Source: Nocardia sp. alder85J
Lineage (GTDB): Bacteria; Actinomycetota; Actinomycetes; Mycobacteriales; Mycobacteriaceae
Assembly: GCF_020176955.2 (NCBI RefSeq)
Contig: NZ_JAIUCZ020000009.1
Coordinates: 124,001-188,000, forward strand
Direction of reading: 5' to 3'
Length of the DNA stretch: 64,000 bases
The position numbers were made by a program, and so were the translations under genes. Below the pieces are notes generated by a model. It was not told the origin of the DNA, ran no database searches, and worked only from the letters and a program-made list of their open reading frames with translations. This document shows, piece after piece, positions 1 to 9,351 of this stretch (its first letter is position 1; every line of letters begins with the position of its first letter).

Positions 1-64
1 TGCGCACGAATCGGCGCTGCCGCGAGCGGCGGCAAATCGGCCCGTAACCCTCACTATCGGTGCT

Positions 65-81
65 ACGGTTCGTATTACCGG
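65..81. promoter_or_regulatory. Operator A, copy 1
   Basis: The 17-bp imperfect inverted repeat ACGGTTC-GTA-TTACCGG fits the ACnGTAA-N3-TTACnGT pattern that recurs before many transcription units up to position 28104. It ends about 75 bp before the GTG start of the ligase at 156, a position suited to a repressor. The pattern is seen directly; control by a TetR protein is inferred. Nothing else was recognised in the first 155 bases. Confidence 0.6.
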
Positions 82-155
82 ATGTCTTTCTGTCCAGTCG
101 GGCCGGTGCGGTGCCGCACCGCTGATCCGCGCATGCGCACGACCGAGGAGTCGCA

Positions 156-1829
156 GTGTCCCAGTCCGCGGCCGATGTCGATTCCGCGACATCGCAATTC
201 ACCATCACGGCGGCGGCCGACGCGGTAGCGGCGGTGGTCGGGGAACGAACCCTGGTCGTCCAGGGCGACCGCCGGATCTCCTACGGGCGGATCGCCGAAC
301 GGTCGCGGCGGCTGGCGGCCTATCTGCACGCGCAGGGGCTCGGGTGCCGGGTGGAGCGCGCGGATCTCGGCGGCCACGAGGTGGGGCAGGATCTGCTCGG
401 CTTCTACGCCTACAACGGACCGGAATTCGTCGAGGGGCTGCTGGGCGCCTTCCGGGCCCGGGTCGCGCCGTTCAACGTCAACTACCGGTACGTCGAGGGC
501 GAATTGCAGTACCTGTTGCAGGATGCCGGGGCGACCGCGCTGATCTATCACGCGGCCTTCGCGCCGCGGGTGGCGAAGGTATTGCCGGAGCTGCCCGGCA
601 TCCGGGTGCTGATCCAGATCGCGGACGAGTCCGGCAACGCCCTGCTGCCGGGTGCGGTCGACTACGAAAGCGTCCTCGCCGCAACCGAACCGGAGCAGTT
701 GCCGCAGCGGCCGAGCCCGGACGATCTGTACGTGCTCTACACCGGCGGCACCACCGGGATGCCGAAGGGTGTGCTGTGGCGGCAGCACGACCTGTTCGTG
801 GCCGCGTGCGGCGCCCGGGACAACACGACCGGGACCCTGGTCGGCTCGTACGCGGAGATCGCGGGCCGCGCGGAGGCCAATCCCGGTGTCGCGCTGATGG
901 TGTTGCCGCCGCTGATCCACGGCGCCGCGCAGTGGGCGGTGCTGACGGCCCTGACGACGGGGCAGACGATCGTCTTCGCGCCGACGGTGGACCACGCCGA
1001 CGCGCCGGAGATCCTGCGCACCATCGAGCGGGAGCGGGTCGCGGTGGTGATGGTGGTCGGCGACGCGGTCGCGCGGCCGCTGCTGAGCGCGATCGAATCC
1101 GCTGCGGCCCGGCCGGATTCGCTGGTGGCGCTGGCCAACGGCGGCGCGGTGCTCAGTCCCGCGATCAAGCAGCGCTTCATCGACGCGCTGCCGGGACTGG
1201 TCGTCATCGACGGCGTCGGCTCGTCGGAAACCGGCGCGCAGATGACACATCTGTCGGTCTCGGGACTGGTGTCGTCGGGCACGTTCACCCCCGGTCCGGA
1301 CACCCGGGTGATCGCGGAGGACCTGTCGGCGGTGCTCGTGCCCGGCCACGACGGCATCGGCTGGCTCGCGCAGCGGGGTTACGCGCCGCTGGGTTACAAG
1401 GGCGACAGTGCCAAGACGGCAACGACATTCCCGGTGATCGACGGCGTCCGCTACGCCCTGCCCGGCGACCGGGCGCGGCTGCTGGCCGACGGCGCGGTGG
1501 AACTGCTGGGCCGCGACGCGGTCACCATCAATTCCGGCGGGGAGAAGGTGTTCGCCGAGGAGGTCGAGGTGGCGATCTCCTCGCATCCGGCGGTGGCGGA
1601 CGTGGTCGTCGCGGCCCGGCCCAGCGAACGCTGGGGCCAGGAGGTCGTGGCCGTCGTCGCGCTGCTCGACGGTGCGACCGCCACCGCGGCGGAACTCGTC
1701 GACCACGCCGCGCAGCGCCTCGCCCGCTACAAACTGCCCAAGGCCGTCGTCTTCCGGCCGGAGATCCTGCGCAGCCCGGCAGGAAAGGCCGACTACCGCT
1801 GGGCCCGCGAGCAGGCTGCCGCGGGCTGA
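156..1829 (+). CDS. Acyl-CoA synthetase (FadD19-like)
   Basis: This 557-residue adenylate-forming ligase should activate a carboxylic acid to its CoA thioester through an acyl-AMP. The ATP loop TGGTTGMPKG lies near residues 196-205, and the C-terminal catalytic lysine is in SPAGKADYRW near residue 544. The segment ERADLGGHEVGQD near residue 75 is an insertion shared with the ligase at 12491. Overall the protein resembles mycobacterial FadD19/FadD17, which activate steroid side-chain acids. The GTG start follows the purine-rich GAGGAG at 145-150. It is convergent with the ligase cluster on the minus strand and has operator A upstream. Family is certain; substrate is not. Confidence 0.9.
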   Translation: MSQSAADVDSATSQFTITAAADAVAAVVGERTLVVQGDRRISYGRIAERSRRLAAYLHAQGLGCRVERADLGGHEVGQDLLGFYAYNGPEFVEGLLGAFRARVAPFNVNYRYVEGELQYLLQDAGATALIYHAAFAPRVAKVLPELPGIRVLIQIADESGNALLPGAVDYESVLAATEPEQLPQRPSPDDLYVLYTGGTTGMPKGVLWRQHDLFVAACGARDNTTGTLVGSYAEIAGRAEANPGVALMVLPPLIHGAAQWAVLTALTTGQTIVFAPTVDHADAPEILRTIERERVAVVMVVGDAVARPLLSAIESAAARPDSLVALANGGAVLSPAIKQRFIDALPGLVVIDGVGSSETGAQMTHLSVSGLVSSGTFTPGPDTRVIAEDLSAVLVPGHDGIGWLAQRGYAPLGYKGDSAKTATTFPVIDGVRYALPGDRARLLADGAVELLGRDAVTINSGGEKVFAEEVEVAISSHPAVADVVVAARPSERWGQEVVAVVALLDGATATAAELVDHAAQRLARYKLPKAVVFRPEILRSPAGKADYRWAREQAAAG

Positions 1830-1836
1830 GCGCGTG

Positions 1837-1853
1837 CCGCCGGTGCCCGGCGG
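1837..1853. terminator. Probable bidirectional terminator hairpin
   Basis: The perfect stem CCGCCGG-tgc-CCGGCGG lies in the 32-bp gap between two convergent ligase genes. There is no clear T-run on either side, so it may only weaken read-through. Confidence 0.4.
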
Positions 1854-1861
1854 AGCCGATG

Positions 1862-3523
1862 CTAGCCGGTGGTGGTGTCGGTGCCGTCGGTCAGCAGGCG
1901 GCGCAGGCCCGCGGCGTCGACCTTGCCCGTCGAGCCGCGGGGGATGCTGTCGTCGGCGTCGAGCAGCCGCCAGACGGTGGGAACTTTGAACGAGCTCAAC
2001 ACTTTTCGGGCGGCGGTGCGCAGCGACTCGGCGGTGTGGACACCGGTGTCACAGACGACCGCCGCGGCCGTGCGGTCGCCGTGGGCGCCGGGCACATTGG
2101 TGACGAACGCCGCCGTGACGCCGTCGAGCCCACGCAGTGCCTGCTCCACCTCGCTCGGATAGACCGTGGCGCCGGCGACTTTGAACATGTCGTCGCAGCG
2201 GCCGTGGTAGAAGAGGAATCCGTGGTCGAGATGGCCGAGATCGCCGGTGGAGTAGAAGCCGTCGACGGTGAAGATCTCCTCGCGGCCGCGGCCGCAGATG
2301 CCGCGCAGGGTGTGCGGTCCCCGGAGCTGGACGATGCCGACGGTACCGTCGGCGACCGGAATTCCGCTGTCGGGGTCGGTGATCCGCACCGTCGTGCCCG
2401 GGAAGGGCTGTCCGCAACTGCCCCAGGCGAATTCCGGCATGTCGGTGTCGGCGCGGTAGCCGCAGTAGGGGCCGAAGGATTCGGTCATGCCGAACAGGTT
2501 GGCGCGGCTGCCGGGGCGGGCACGCAGCGCCGGCGGCAGCAGCGCGTCCAGGCTGCCCGGTCGCAGCGCCGACAGGTCGGCCCTGGCGGATTCGGTACTG
2601 CGGGCCAGGGTTTCGGCCTGATCGGGCCAGCCGCGGAACAGGGTGACGCGTTCCCGCTGGAGCAGCGCGAGGGTGGTCTCCGGACGCGGGGCGGGCTCGG
2701 TCACCAGGGTCGCGCCCGCGATCAGCGCGGACAGGATGCCGCCGCCGAAACCGCCGACCCAGAAGAACGGCATCGGCAGATAGAGGCGGGTGCCGTGGTC
2801 GATGCGGCGGGCGTCGAGGCCGGAACGCACGGCGGCCAGCGCGTTCCCGTGCGCGTGGATCACCCCTTTGGGCAGGCCCCGGCTGCCGGAGGTGAACATG
2901 ATGACCAGGGGGTCCGCGGCGGTGACGGTGGCGGTCAGCGCGTCGGCGACCATGCGGGCGGGAGCCCCGGGCTCGGGACCGGTCAGCGCGTGCACGGGCA
3001 GCACCCGGCGCAGTGCGGGCAGTGCGGGGTGGGGGAGTGCGGCGTCGACATCCGGTGGCGCCGCACCGGGAAGTCCCGGGGCTGCGCCGGGTCTCGGCAG
3101 TGCCGCGACGGGCTCGGGCAGGTCCAGGGCCGCGCGCAGTTCCTCCGCGTAGCGGTGGCCGCGGAACTCCTCGACCGTGATCAGGTATTGCACGGCGGCC
3201 GTGCGTAATTGCGCGACGAGTTCCGGCGGTCGCAGCAGCGTGCTGAGCGGGACCAGCACCGCGCCGATACGGGTCAGTGCGATCGAGATCCGCACCCAGT
3301 CGGCGCCGTTGGGCAGGATCAGGGCCACCCGGGTGCCCTTGCCGATGCCCGCCTCGACGGCGTTGGCGGCCAGACGCACTGTGACAGTAGGTAGTTCGGC
3401 GTAGTCGACCCGGTCGCCGGGATCGACCACCAGGGCGTGGCCGGCCGGCGCGGTGGCGCGGGCCCGCACCAGGGCGTCGATGGTGGACAGTCCGTCACGG
3501 ATCATGATGTCGGGAACGGTCAT
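1862..3523 (-). CDS. Acyl-CoA synthetase, class I adenylate-forming
   Basis: This 553-residue AMP-binding enzyme has the ATP loop FTSGSRGLPKG near residue 215, the STGD adenine-binding motif, a YPSEVEQAL hinge region and the catalytic lysine in RGSTGKVD near the C-terminus. It is the last gene of a minus-strand run that starts with the crotonase at 8373. Its ATG overlaps the stop of the upstream ligase by 4 bp (ATGA) and lacks an obvious own ribosome-binding site, so translation is probably coupled. It resembles the next ligase (3520-5145) in length and layout, which suggests an old duplication. Substrate unknown. Confidence 0.87.
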   Translation of the reverse strand: MTVPDIMIRDGLSTIDALVRARATAPAGHALVVDPGDRVDYAELPTVTVRLAANAVEAGIGKGTRVALILPNGADWVRISIALTRIGAVLVPLSTLLRPPELVAQLRTAAVQYLITVEEFRGHRYAEELRAALDLPEPVAALPRPGAAPGLPGAAPPDVDAALPHPALPALRRVLPVHALTGPEPGAPARMVADALTATVTAADPLVIMFTSGSRGLPKGVIHAHGNALAAVRSGLDARRIDHGTRLYLPMPFFWVGGFGGGILSALIAGATLVTEPAPRPETTLALLQRERVTLFRGWPDQAETLARSTESARADLSALRPGSLDALLPPALRARPGSRANLFGMTESFGPYCGYRADTDMPEFAWGSCGQPFPGTTVRITDPDSGIPVADGTVGIVQLRGPHTLRGICGRGREEIFTVDGFYSTGDLGHLDHGFLFYHGRCDDMFKVAGATVYPSEVEQALRGLDGVTAAFVTNVPGAHGDRTAAAVVCDTGVHTAESLRTAARKVLSSFKVPTVWRLLDADDSIPRGSTGKVDAAGLRRLLTDGTDTTTG

Positions 3524-5145
3524 GGGGAATCGAAGACCTCACCGAGTCGCCGGTTGTCGATCTTGCCGCTGGACATCAGCGGGACCTGCGCGGCGGTGAG
3601 GCCCACGAGTTTGCGCGGCACCTTGTAGGCCGACAGTTCCGCGCGCAGTCGCCGCCGCAGTTTCTCGGCGTCGAAGGCGCTCGGGTCCGCTACGACGACG
3701 GCCGCGGCGACCACCTGCCCGCGTTCGGGGTCGGGCAGGCCGATCACGTGCGCGACCGCGCCGCCGGTCACCGTGGCGATCGCCTTGGCCACTTCGGCGG
3801 GGGATACGTTCGCTCCGGCGGTCTTGATCATCGACCCGCCGCGGCCGAGGAAGTACACGAACCCCTCCGCGTCGATCCGCGCCAGATCGCCGGTGTGGAA
3901 CCAGCCGTCGGGATCGAAACAGTCCTCCCGGCCGCGCTTGTGGTAGCCCTGCATCAGATGTGGCCCGCGGAAACACAATTCGCCGGTCTCGCCGGTCGGC
4001 ACCGCCGCGCCGGTGTCCGGGTCGACGAGTTTCGCCTCGAAGCCCGGCGCGGGCTTGCCGAACGAGCCACGCCGATGCTCGGGCTGATCGGTCTCGTCGG
4101 CGTCGAGCAACACCACACTGCCGGTCTCGGTCATGCCGAGCATGTTGTGCCGCAGTTCCGGATCGGCGGGCCGGCAATCGGCGGGCATGATCGGATAGAG
4201 ATTGCCGCGCCGCATCGAGGACAAATCCCGGCCCGCGAAACTCGGATGCCGGGCCAGATGAGCGACCCCGGCCGCGAATCCATTGGTGATCGTGGGCTGC
4301 TCGGCCTCCAGCAGATCCAGGGTCACGGCATCGTCGGCGGCATTCGAACAGATCAGTGTGCTGCCCGCCAGCAGCGTGGCCAGCAGCGCGAACCCGAACC
4401 CGCCGATCCAGCAGAACGGCGAATTGCAGAACAGCCGATCCTCGGCGGACAGCCCGCGAATCGCATTGAGATTGCGCTGATGACCGAGTTGCGCCGCGTG
4501 GGTGTGCACGACCCCCTTGGGTGTGCTGGTGGACCCGGAGGTGTAGATGATCGCCAGCGGATCCGATCCGGCGACATCGTCCTCCATCGCGGTCAGCAGC
4601 GCCTCGGACACTCCGCCGATCGGCAGTCCGGCGGCATCGGCCGGGCCACGCTCGCCGTCGTCGCCGTGGTCGATCACGATGTGCCGCAATTGTGGTGTCG
4701 CGCCGGACAACACGGGCCGCCCGTCGGCCCACCGGTCGGCCGCGACGATCTCGCCGAGCCGCTGCACATAATCGTGCGACCGGAAACGGGAGGCCGCCAA
4801 CAGGATCCGGATATCGGCGTCGACGAGCTGCTGCCGCAGTTCCCCGGCGGTGGCGAAGGTGGAGAACGGCACGGCCACCGCCCCGATGCGCGCGACCGCC
4901 AGTGCCGCGACGACGAAGGCGGGATCGTTGGGGAACAGGATGCCGACATGCGTGCCCTTGCCCGCGCCGAGCGTGATCAGCCCGCGTGCCAGCCGCGCGG
5001 AGCGGCGGTCGGCCTCCGCATAGCCGAGCCGCCCGCTGTCACAGATCAGCAGCGGATGATCGCCGCGGTCACGGACACGCTCCCGCAGCACGGCGGCGAC
5101 GGTGAGCGAGGGTGCGGGAGAATCGGATTCGGGTTCGACGGTCAT
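3520..5145 (-). CDS. Acyl-CoA synthetase, class I adenylate-forming
   Basis: A 541-residue ligase begins MTVEPESD. I chose this ATG because GGGAGC lies just upstream, although the frame stays open to 5214. The ATP loop reads YTSGSTSTPKG, with Ser where most relatives have Gly. The motifs HTGDLARID, FLGRGGSMIK and SSGKIDNRRL (catalytic lysine) follow in the usual order. It sits between two other ligases and overlaps the downstream one by 4 bp, so the three should be co-expressed. Three consecutive ligases with different binding pockets suggest several related acids, or successive intermediates of one, are activated. Confidence 0.87.
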   Translation of the reverse strand: MTVEPESDSPAPSLTVAAVLRERVRDRGDHPLLICDSGRLGYAEADRRSARLARGLITLGAGKGTHVGILFPNDPAFVVAALAVARIGAVAVPFSTFATAGELRQQLVDADIRILLAASRFRSHDYVQRLGEIVAADRWADGRPVLSGATPQLRHIVIDHGDDGERGPADAAGLPIGGVSEALLTAMEDDVAGSDPLAIIYTSGSTSTPKGVVHTHAAQLGHQRNLNAIRGLSAEDRLFCNSPFCWIGGFGFALLATLLAGSTLICSNAADDAVTLDLLEAEQPTITNGFAAGVAHLARHPSFAGRDLSSMRRGNLYPIMPADCRPADPELRHNMLGMTETGSVVLLDADETDQPEHRRGSFGKPAPGFEAKLVDPDTGAAVPTGETGELCFRGPHLMQGYHKRGREDCFDPDGWFHTGDLARIDAEGFVYFLGRGGSMIKTAGANVSPAEVAKAIATVTGGAVAHVIGLPDPERGQVVAAAVVVADPSAFDAEKLRRRLRAELSAYKVPRKLVGLTAAQVPLMSSGKIDNRRLGEVFDSP

Positions 5146-5210
5146 GGGTGCTCCCGGTCGGGCAGAGCGGCGCGACGGTGGGTGGTGTCGTCGCGGAATC
5201 GGATGGTGGT

Positions 5211-6779
5211 TCAACGGGCATCAGCACCTCCCGGTGGGTATGCGGCGCGGGTCAGGTGTTCGCGGACGGCGGTGAGATCGGCCTTGCCGGACGGGGTACG
5301 GGGGATGGCGTCGACCAGTGCGATGGTGGTGGGAATCTCGTAGCGGGCCAGGCGATTGCCGAGGTATTCGCGGAGTTCGTCGGCGTCGGTGGTGGTGTCG
5401 GCCCGCAGTTCCACCAGGGCGGCGGGGGTGGCGCCGAGCCGGGGATCGGGAAGGCCGACGACGGCGGCGCCGCGGACGGCGGGGTGGCTCTCCAGGGCAG
5501 CGCGGACGTCGTCGGGGCGGACTTTGAAGCCGCCGCGGATGATCGCCTGATCGGCGCGGCCGAGGATCCAGAGGAAGCCGTCGGCGTCGATGCGGGCGAG
5601 GTCGGTGGTGCGCATCCAGGTTCCGGCCGGGCCGAGCTGGCCGGGGATCACCTCGAGCAGACCGGGGGTGTCGGCGCCGAGTGGATTGCCGTCGTCGTCG
5701 ACGACCCGTAGTCGTGCGCCGAGGCTTGCCCGGCCGACACTGCCGCGTTTGGCGGCCCACCAGCGGCGGTGGTCGGGCAGGGTCCAGCCCGCCACCCCGC
5801 CGCCGAATTCGGTTGCGGCATAGGAGGTCAGCACGGGGATGCCGAACTTCTCGGAGAAGGCGTCGGCGTCCTCGGGGGCCAGCGGCGCGGTGCCGGAGGT
5901 CACCACCCGCACACCGGCGAGGTCGTCGCGGGTCAGCTCGGAGTGCAGGACCATCCGTAGCGCGGTGGGCACCAGGGAGACCGCGCCCGGCCGGTGCCGC
6001 CGGACCGCATCGGCCCAGCCTTTCAGCTCGAAGCGGGGCAGCAGGACGAAAGGCCTTGCCTCGCTGATATATTGCAGCACCCGGAACACGCCGCTGATGT
6101 GCACCAGCGGCGAATCGACGATCGCGACGCCGGCACGCGGCGCCTCCGGTGCGGTGGCGCGCTCCGGCTCCGCGCCCATCACGCTGCGGGCCAGCATGTC
6201 GTAGGTGAGGTCGATGCGTTTCGGCGTCCCGGTGGTCCCGCTGGTCGACATCCGCACCGCGACCTCCGGCCGCTGCGGTACGTCACCCCTGATCGACTCC
6301 GCCTCCGCAGTCGGTCCGGGTGGCTCGCCCGGTCCCGGCACCGCGATCGGCCGCGGTGCTTCCACCGGACCGGTGATCGCGACGGTGGTGGTGCCCGCGT
6401 GGGGCGCGACGTATTCCGCCAGATCCTCCGGGCTGCCGATGAGTACCGGCAGGGCCAGGTCCGCGATGTCGGTGCGGATGCGGTCGGCGCCGCGGGAGGG
6501 GTTGATGGTGACGACGCAGCCGCCGGCGAGCAGGACGCCGAGCAGGGCCGCGACGTGTTCGGGGCGGTTGCGCAGCAGGATGCCGATCGGGGGGCGGCCG
6601 GCCGCTGCGGTGAGCGTGGCGACGCGGCGGGCGGCGGCGTCGATTTCCCCCCGGGTGTGCCAGTGGCCGTCGAATTCGACGGCCCCGGCCGTCGGCGCCA
6701 GCGCGAGGACGGCAGCGATACGTTGTGCGAGTGGATGTTCCGCGACGAGGGGATCGCCTGCGAAGGTGGGGTCCGGCAT
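5211..6779 (-). CDS. Acyl-CoA synthetase with PKR-type ATP loop
   Basis: This 522-residue adenylate-forming enzyme has the ATP loop TSGTTGTPKR, where Arg replaces the usual Gly after PK. The A8-type motif GRADQAIIRGGFKV and the lysine motif TPSGKADLTA are intact. The ligase at 25339 shares the PKR loop and the RADxAIxRGGFK segment, so the two form a subfamily. The ATG overlaps the stop of the upstream crotonase by one base (TGATG), and the gap to the next ligase is 65 bp. Ligase function is well supported. The effect of the Arg substitution is unknown. Confidence 0.85.
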   Translation of the reverse strand: MPDPTFAGDPLVAEHPLAQRIAAVLALAPTAGAVEFDGHWHTRGEIDAAARRVATLTAAAGRPPIGILLRNRPEHVAALLGVLLAGGCVVTINPSRGADRIRTDIADLALPVLIGSPEDLAEYVAPHAGTTTVAITGPVEAPRPIAVPGPGEPPGPTAEAESIRGDVPQRPEVAVRMSTSGTTGTPKRIDLTYDMLARSVMGAEPERATAPEAPRAGVAIVDSPLVHISGVFRVLQYISEARPFVLLPRFELKGWADAVRRHRPGAVSLVPTALRMVLHSELTRDDLAGVRVVTSGTAPLAPEDADAFSEKFGIPVLTSYAATEFGGGVAGWTLPDHRRWWAAKRGSVGRASLGARLRVVDDDGNPLGADTPGLLEVIPGQLGPAGTWMRTTDLARIDADGFLWILGRADQAIIRGGFKVRPDDVRAALESHPAVRGAAVVGLPDPRLGATPAALVELRADTTTDADELREYLGNRLARYEIPTTIALVDAIPRTPSGKADLTAVREHLTRAAYPPGGADAR

Positions 6780-7573
6780 CAGCGGATCCTCGGTGGGGTA
6801 GGGGTGCGGCGCTGGTCCGGGGTGGTGGCCGCCAGTTGGGCGGTGCCGATCGGGTTGCCCAGCCGGGTGTAGATGAGACCGTGGTCCAGTGCGGCCCGGT
6901 ACGGCTTGTCCAGTGATTCCCAGATGGCCTTGACCGTGCCCTGGGTGGCGGCCGGGGGTTTCGCGGCGATGGTGGCGGCGATCTCGTGGGCGCGGGACCG
7001 GAGTTGCCCGGCCGCGACGACTTCGGTCACCAGGCCGATGCGCAGCGCGGTGGCGGCGCTCACCCGCTCGTCGTTGCCGAGCAGGGCGATGCGCAGGGTG
7101 TCGCCGAGTCCGATGCGGCGCATCAGGCCGACGGGTTCCAGTGCCGACACCAGCCCGGCGGAGACGTGCGAGTCGAAGAAGGTGGCGTCCTCGGAGCAGA
7201 TCACCACGTCGGCCTCGTTGACGAAATAGAACGCGCCCGCGGTGCACATGCCCTGGACGGCGCAGACCACGGGTTTCCACATCTTCTGCCATTTCGGGCT
7301 CAGCAGTTCGCCCGGATCCTCGTGGTGCCAGACGTTGTCGGGCTGCCCGTAGGAGCTCTTGATGTCCAGGCCGGCGCTGAACGCCCGGTCACCGGCGGCC
7401 CGGAGGACCACCGCGTGCACCGTGTCGTCCGCCTTCACCAGGCGCCAGGCGCGGGCCATCTCCTCGCACATGGTCCGGTCGAACGCGTTGAGCCGGTCGG
7501 GCCGGTTCAGGGTGAGGGTGGCGACATGGGCGGCCGGATCGGTCTCCAGCACGATGGTCTCGAACGCGGTCAT
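6779..7573 (-). CDS. Enoyl-CoA hydratase/isomerase family (crotonase)
   Basis: A 264-residue crotonase-fold protein has the N-terminal VATLTLNRPDRLNAF motif, the first oxyanion segment FSAGLD and the second oxyanion segment QGMCTAGAF. At the two positions where canonical hydratases carry catalytic glutamates I read Tyr116 and His136 (FFDSH). Simple enoyl-CoA hydration is therefore doubtful; isomerase, hydrolase or ring-cleaving activity is possible. The ATG at 7573 overlaps the upstream crotonase stop as ATGA; an in-frame ATG 12 bases earlier is less likely. It is paired in tandem with the similar gene at 7570. Confidence 0.85.
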   Translation of the reverse strand: MTAFETIVLETDPAAHVATLTLNRPDRLNAFDRTMCEEMARAWRLVKADDTVHAVVLRAAGDRAFSAGLDIKSSYGQPDNVWHHEDPGELLSPKWQKMWKPVVCAVQGMCTAGAFYFVNEADVVICSEDATFFDSHVSAGLVSALEPVGLMRRIGLGDTLRIALLGNDERVSAATALRIGLVTEVVAAGQLRSRAHEIAATIAAKPPAATQGTVKAIWESLDKPYRAALDHGLIYTRLGNPIGTAQLAATTPDQRRTPTPPRIR

Positions 7574-8373
7574 CGGCACTGCCATTTCGGCGCGCGCTTC
7601 TCGACGAAGGCCAGCGGGCCTTCGAGGGCGTCCTCGGTGCGGGTGACCCGTTCGCGGAACGATTCGGCGAGCAGCTCGGCCTCGTGCAGCGGCAGGTCCA
7701 GACCCTTCAGGATGGCCAGCCGGGTGCCCCGGACGGCCAGCGGCGCATTGGAATTCACGATCGCGGCGATCTCGTGGGCGCGTTCCAGCAGCCGGTCGTG
7801 CTCGACCACCTCGGTGACCATGCCCAGGTCGTAGGCGCGCTGGGCGGACATCCGCTCGTGCTTGCCGGTCAGCGCCATCCGCAGCGCGACGGTGCGCGGC
7901 AGCACCCGGGCCAGCCGCACCATCTCGCGCGCGGCGACCAGGCCGATGCTGACGTGCGGGTCGAAGAAGGTGGCCCGGTCCGAGGCGATCACGATGTCGC
8001 CGGTGGTGACCCAGTCCAGTCCGGCGCCGCAGCACAGCCCGTTGACCGCCGTCAGCACCGGTTTCGCCATGGTCCGGAACGGTGGGGTGCCCTCCTGCGG
8101 GGCCTCCCACTGCTCGTAGGTGGACAGGTACGGCGTCTCGTAGACGACCTTGCCGTCGCCGGGGATGGCCTTCACGTCGGCCCCGGTGCAGAACGCGCGG
8201 CCGGTGCCGGTGACGATCAGCAGCCAGACCTCGTCGTCGTGCTCGGCCTCGTCGTAGGCGGCCCGGAGCTCACCGATCATGTGCGGGCTCAACGCGTTCA
8301 GCGCCTCGGGCCGATTCAGTGTGATGGTCGCGGTGTGCCCGGCGACCTCGTAACCGATGGTGTCGAACGACAT
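7570..8373 (-). CDS. Enoyl-CoA hydratase/isomerase family (crotonase)
   Basis: This 267-residue crotonase has TITLNRPEALNAL, the oxyanion segments FCTGADVK and NGLCCGAGLD, and FFDPHVSIGL. The first catalytic glutamate position is Asp120 and the second is His140, so the active site resembles its downstream neighbour rather than a standard hydratase. The two probably arose by duplication and may act together or on successive intermediates. GGGAGACATGA precedes the ATG. It heads the tightly overlapping run of five genes ending at 1862, with a 66-bp gap behind the crotonase that starts at 9291. Confidence 0.86.
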   Translation of the reverse strand: MSFDTIGYEVAGHTATITLNRPEALNALSPHMIGELRAAYDEAEHDDEVWLLIVTGTGRAFCTGADVKAIPGDGKVVYETPYLSTYEQWEAPQEGTPPFRTMAKPVLTAVNGLCCGAGLDWVTTGDIVIASDRATFFDPHVSIGLVAAREMVRLARVLPRTVALRMALTGKHERMSAQRAYDLGMVTEVVEHDRLLERAHEIAAIVNSNAPLAVRGTRLAILKGLDLPLHEAELLAESFRERVTRTEDALEGPLAFVEKRAPKWQCR

Positions 8374-8439
8374 TCATGTCTCCCTTCGCCGTCTGGCTCG
8401 AGACGGTGCCGCGGATGAGTGGTGGGGTGCGGCGATTGC

Positions 8440-9291
8440 TCAGCGGCCCTGGAACTTCGGCGCCCGCCGTTCCGCGAAGGCCGCGACGCCCTCCTTGAAA
8501 TCTTGTGTCCGGGAGGACAATTCCACGTCGAACAGCTCCTGGGTCATGGACTGCGCGAGGGTGGCGTGCTGTCCGAAGGCGATCGCCTGCTTGGTCAGCC
8601 CGTAGGCGACCGTCGGCGCGGCGGCCAGGCGCTCGAGCAACTCCTCGGTGATCCGGTCCAGTTCGGTCGCGGGCGCGCTGGCGTGGATGAGGCCCCACGC
8701 GGCGGCCTGGCCGGCGGTCACCTGCTCGCCGAGCAGCAGCATGCGTTTGGCGCGGGCCAGCCCGACCAGCCGGGGCAGCAACCAGGTCGAGCCCGAGTCG
8801 GCGCTGAAACCGCGGCGCAGGAACGGCTCCCAGAACACCGCCGCCGCATCGGCCACGGTGAAGTCCGCCGCCAGGGCCAGATTGCAGCCGAGTCCGGTGG
8901 CCCAGCCGCGCACGGTGGCGACCACCGGCAGATGCAGCAGGTGCACCAGTTCCACCACCCGGTGCGCGGTGAGCGGGATGGTCCGCAGCAGGGCGCCGGT
9001 GCGCGGCCGGTGCTCCCGTTGCGCCGTGCTGCCCGCCAGGTCGACGCCGGAACAGAAGTCGGCGCCGGCGCCGCGAATGTGCACCGCGCGCACCGCCTCA
9101 TCGCTCGCGGCGGCGGTCAGGATCGCGACGAACGAGTCGACCATCGGCGCACTGAGCGCGTTGTGCCGGTGCGGCCGGTCGATCGTGATGCGCAGGATCG
9201 GCCCGTCGTGCTCCGCCGTCACGACGCCGTCGGGGTCGCTGTCTTCACACACTGCGGAGGTCACCTTCTCCCTGCCATCACTGTTACTCAT
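8440..9291 (-). CDS. Crotonase-family protein, PaaG-like
   Basis: A 283-residue crotonase-fold protein starts MSNSDGREKV, immediately beside operator A. Motifs are ITIDRPHRHNAL, FCSGVDLAG and GWATGLGCN. The canonical glutamate positions are Asn137 and Phe157, while Asp165 in the SADSGSTWLLPRLVG segment is conserved. That layout is typical of PaaG-type isomerases and related enzymes rather than hydratases. The crotonase at 51396 is of the same type. It is the promoter-proximal gene of the minus-strand cluster and divergent from the thioesterase at 9352. The reaction is inferred only at the level of CoA-ester isomerisation. Confidence 0.85.
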   Translation of the reverse strand: MSNSDGREKVTSAVCEDSDPDGVVTAEHDGPILRITIDRPHRHNALSAPMVDSFVAILTAAASDEAVRAVHIRGAGADFCSGVDLAGSTAQREHRPRTGALLRTIPLTAHRVVELVHLLHLPVVATVRGWATGLGCNLALAADFTVADAAAVFWEPFLRRGFSADSGSTWLLPRLVGLARAKRMLLLGEQVTAGQAAAWGLIHASAPATELDRITEELLERLAAAPTVAYGLTKQAIAFGQHATLAQSMTQELFDVELSSRTQDFKEGVAAFAERRAPKFQGR

Positions 9292-9325
9292 ACAGTAGAC
9301 AATACCGTTAGGCTTTGGAACGGTA
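9292..9325. promoter_or_regulatory. Operator A, copy 2, divergent promoter region
   Basis: ACAGTAG-ACA-ATACCGT (9292-9308) matches the 17-bp operator pattern, and a further half-site AACGGTA lies at 9319-9325, inverted relative to TACCGTT at 9303-9309. The cluster fills the 60-bp gap between divergent start codons, so one bound repressor could block both the crotonase run and the thioesterase gene. Confidence 0.65.
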
Positions 9326-9351
9326 GTGATGATCGCGGGAAGTGGGATCGC

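Noticed and set aside
344..3208. A 954-codon open frame on the plus strand across two ligase genes
   Set aside because: It is Arg/Gly-rich shadow coding that follows from G/C-biased third positions; the overlapping ligases have full motif sets.
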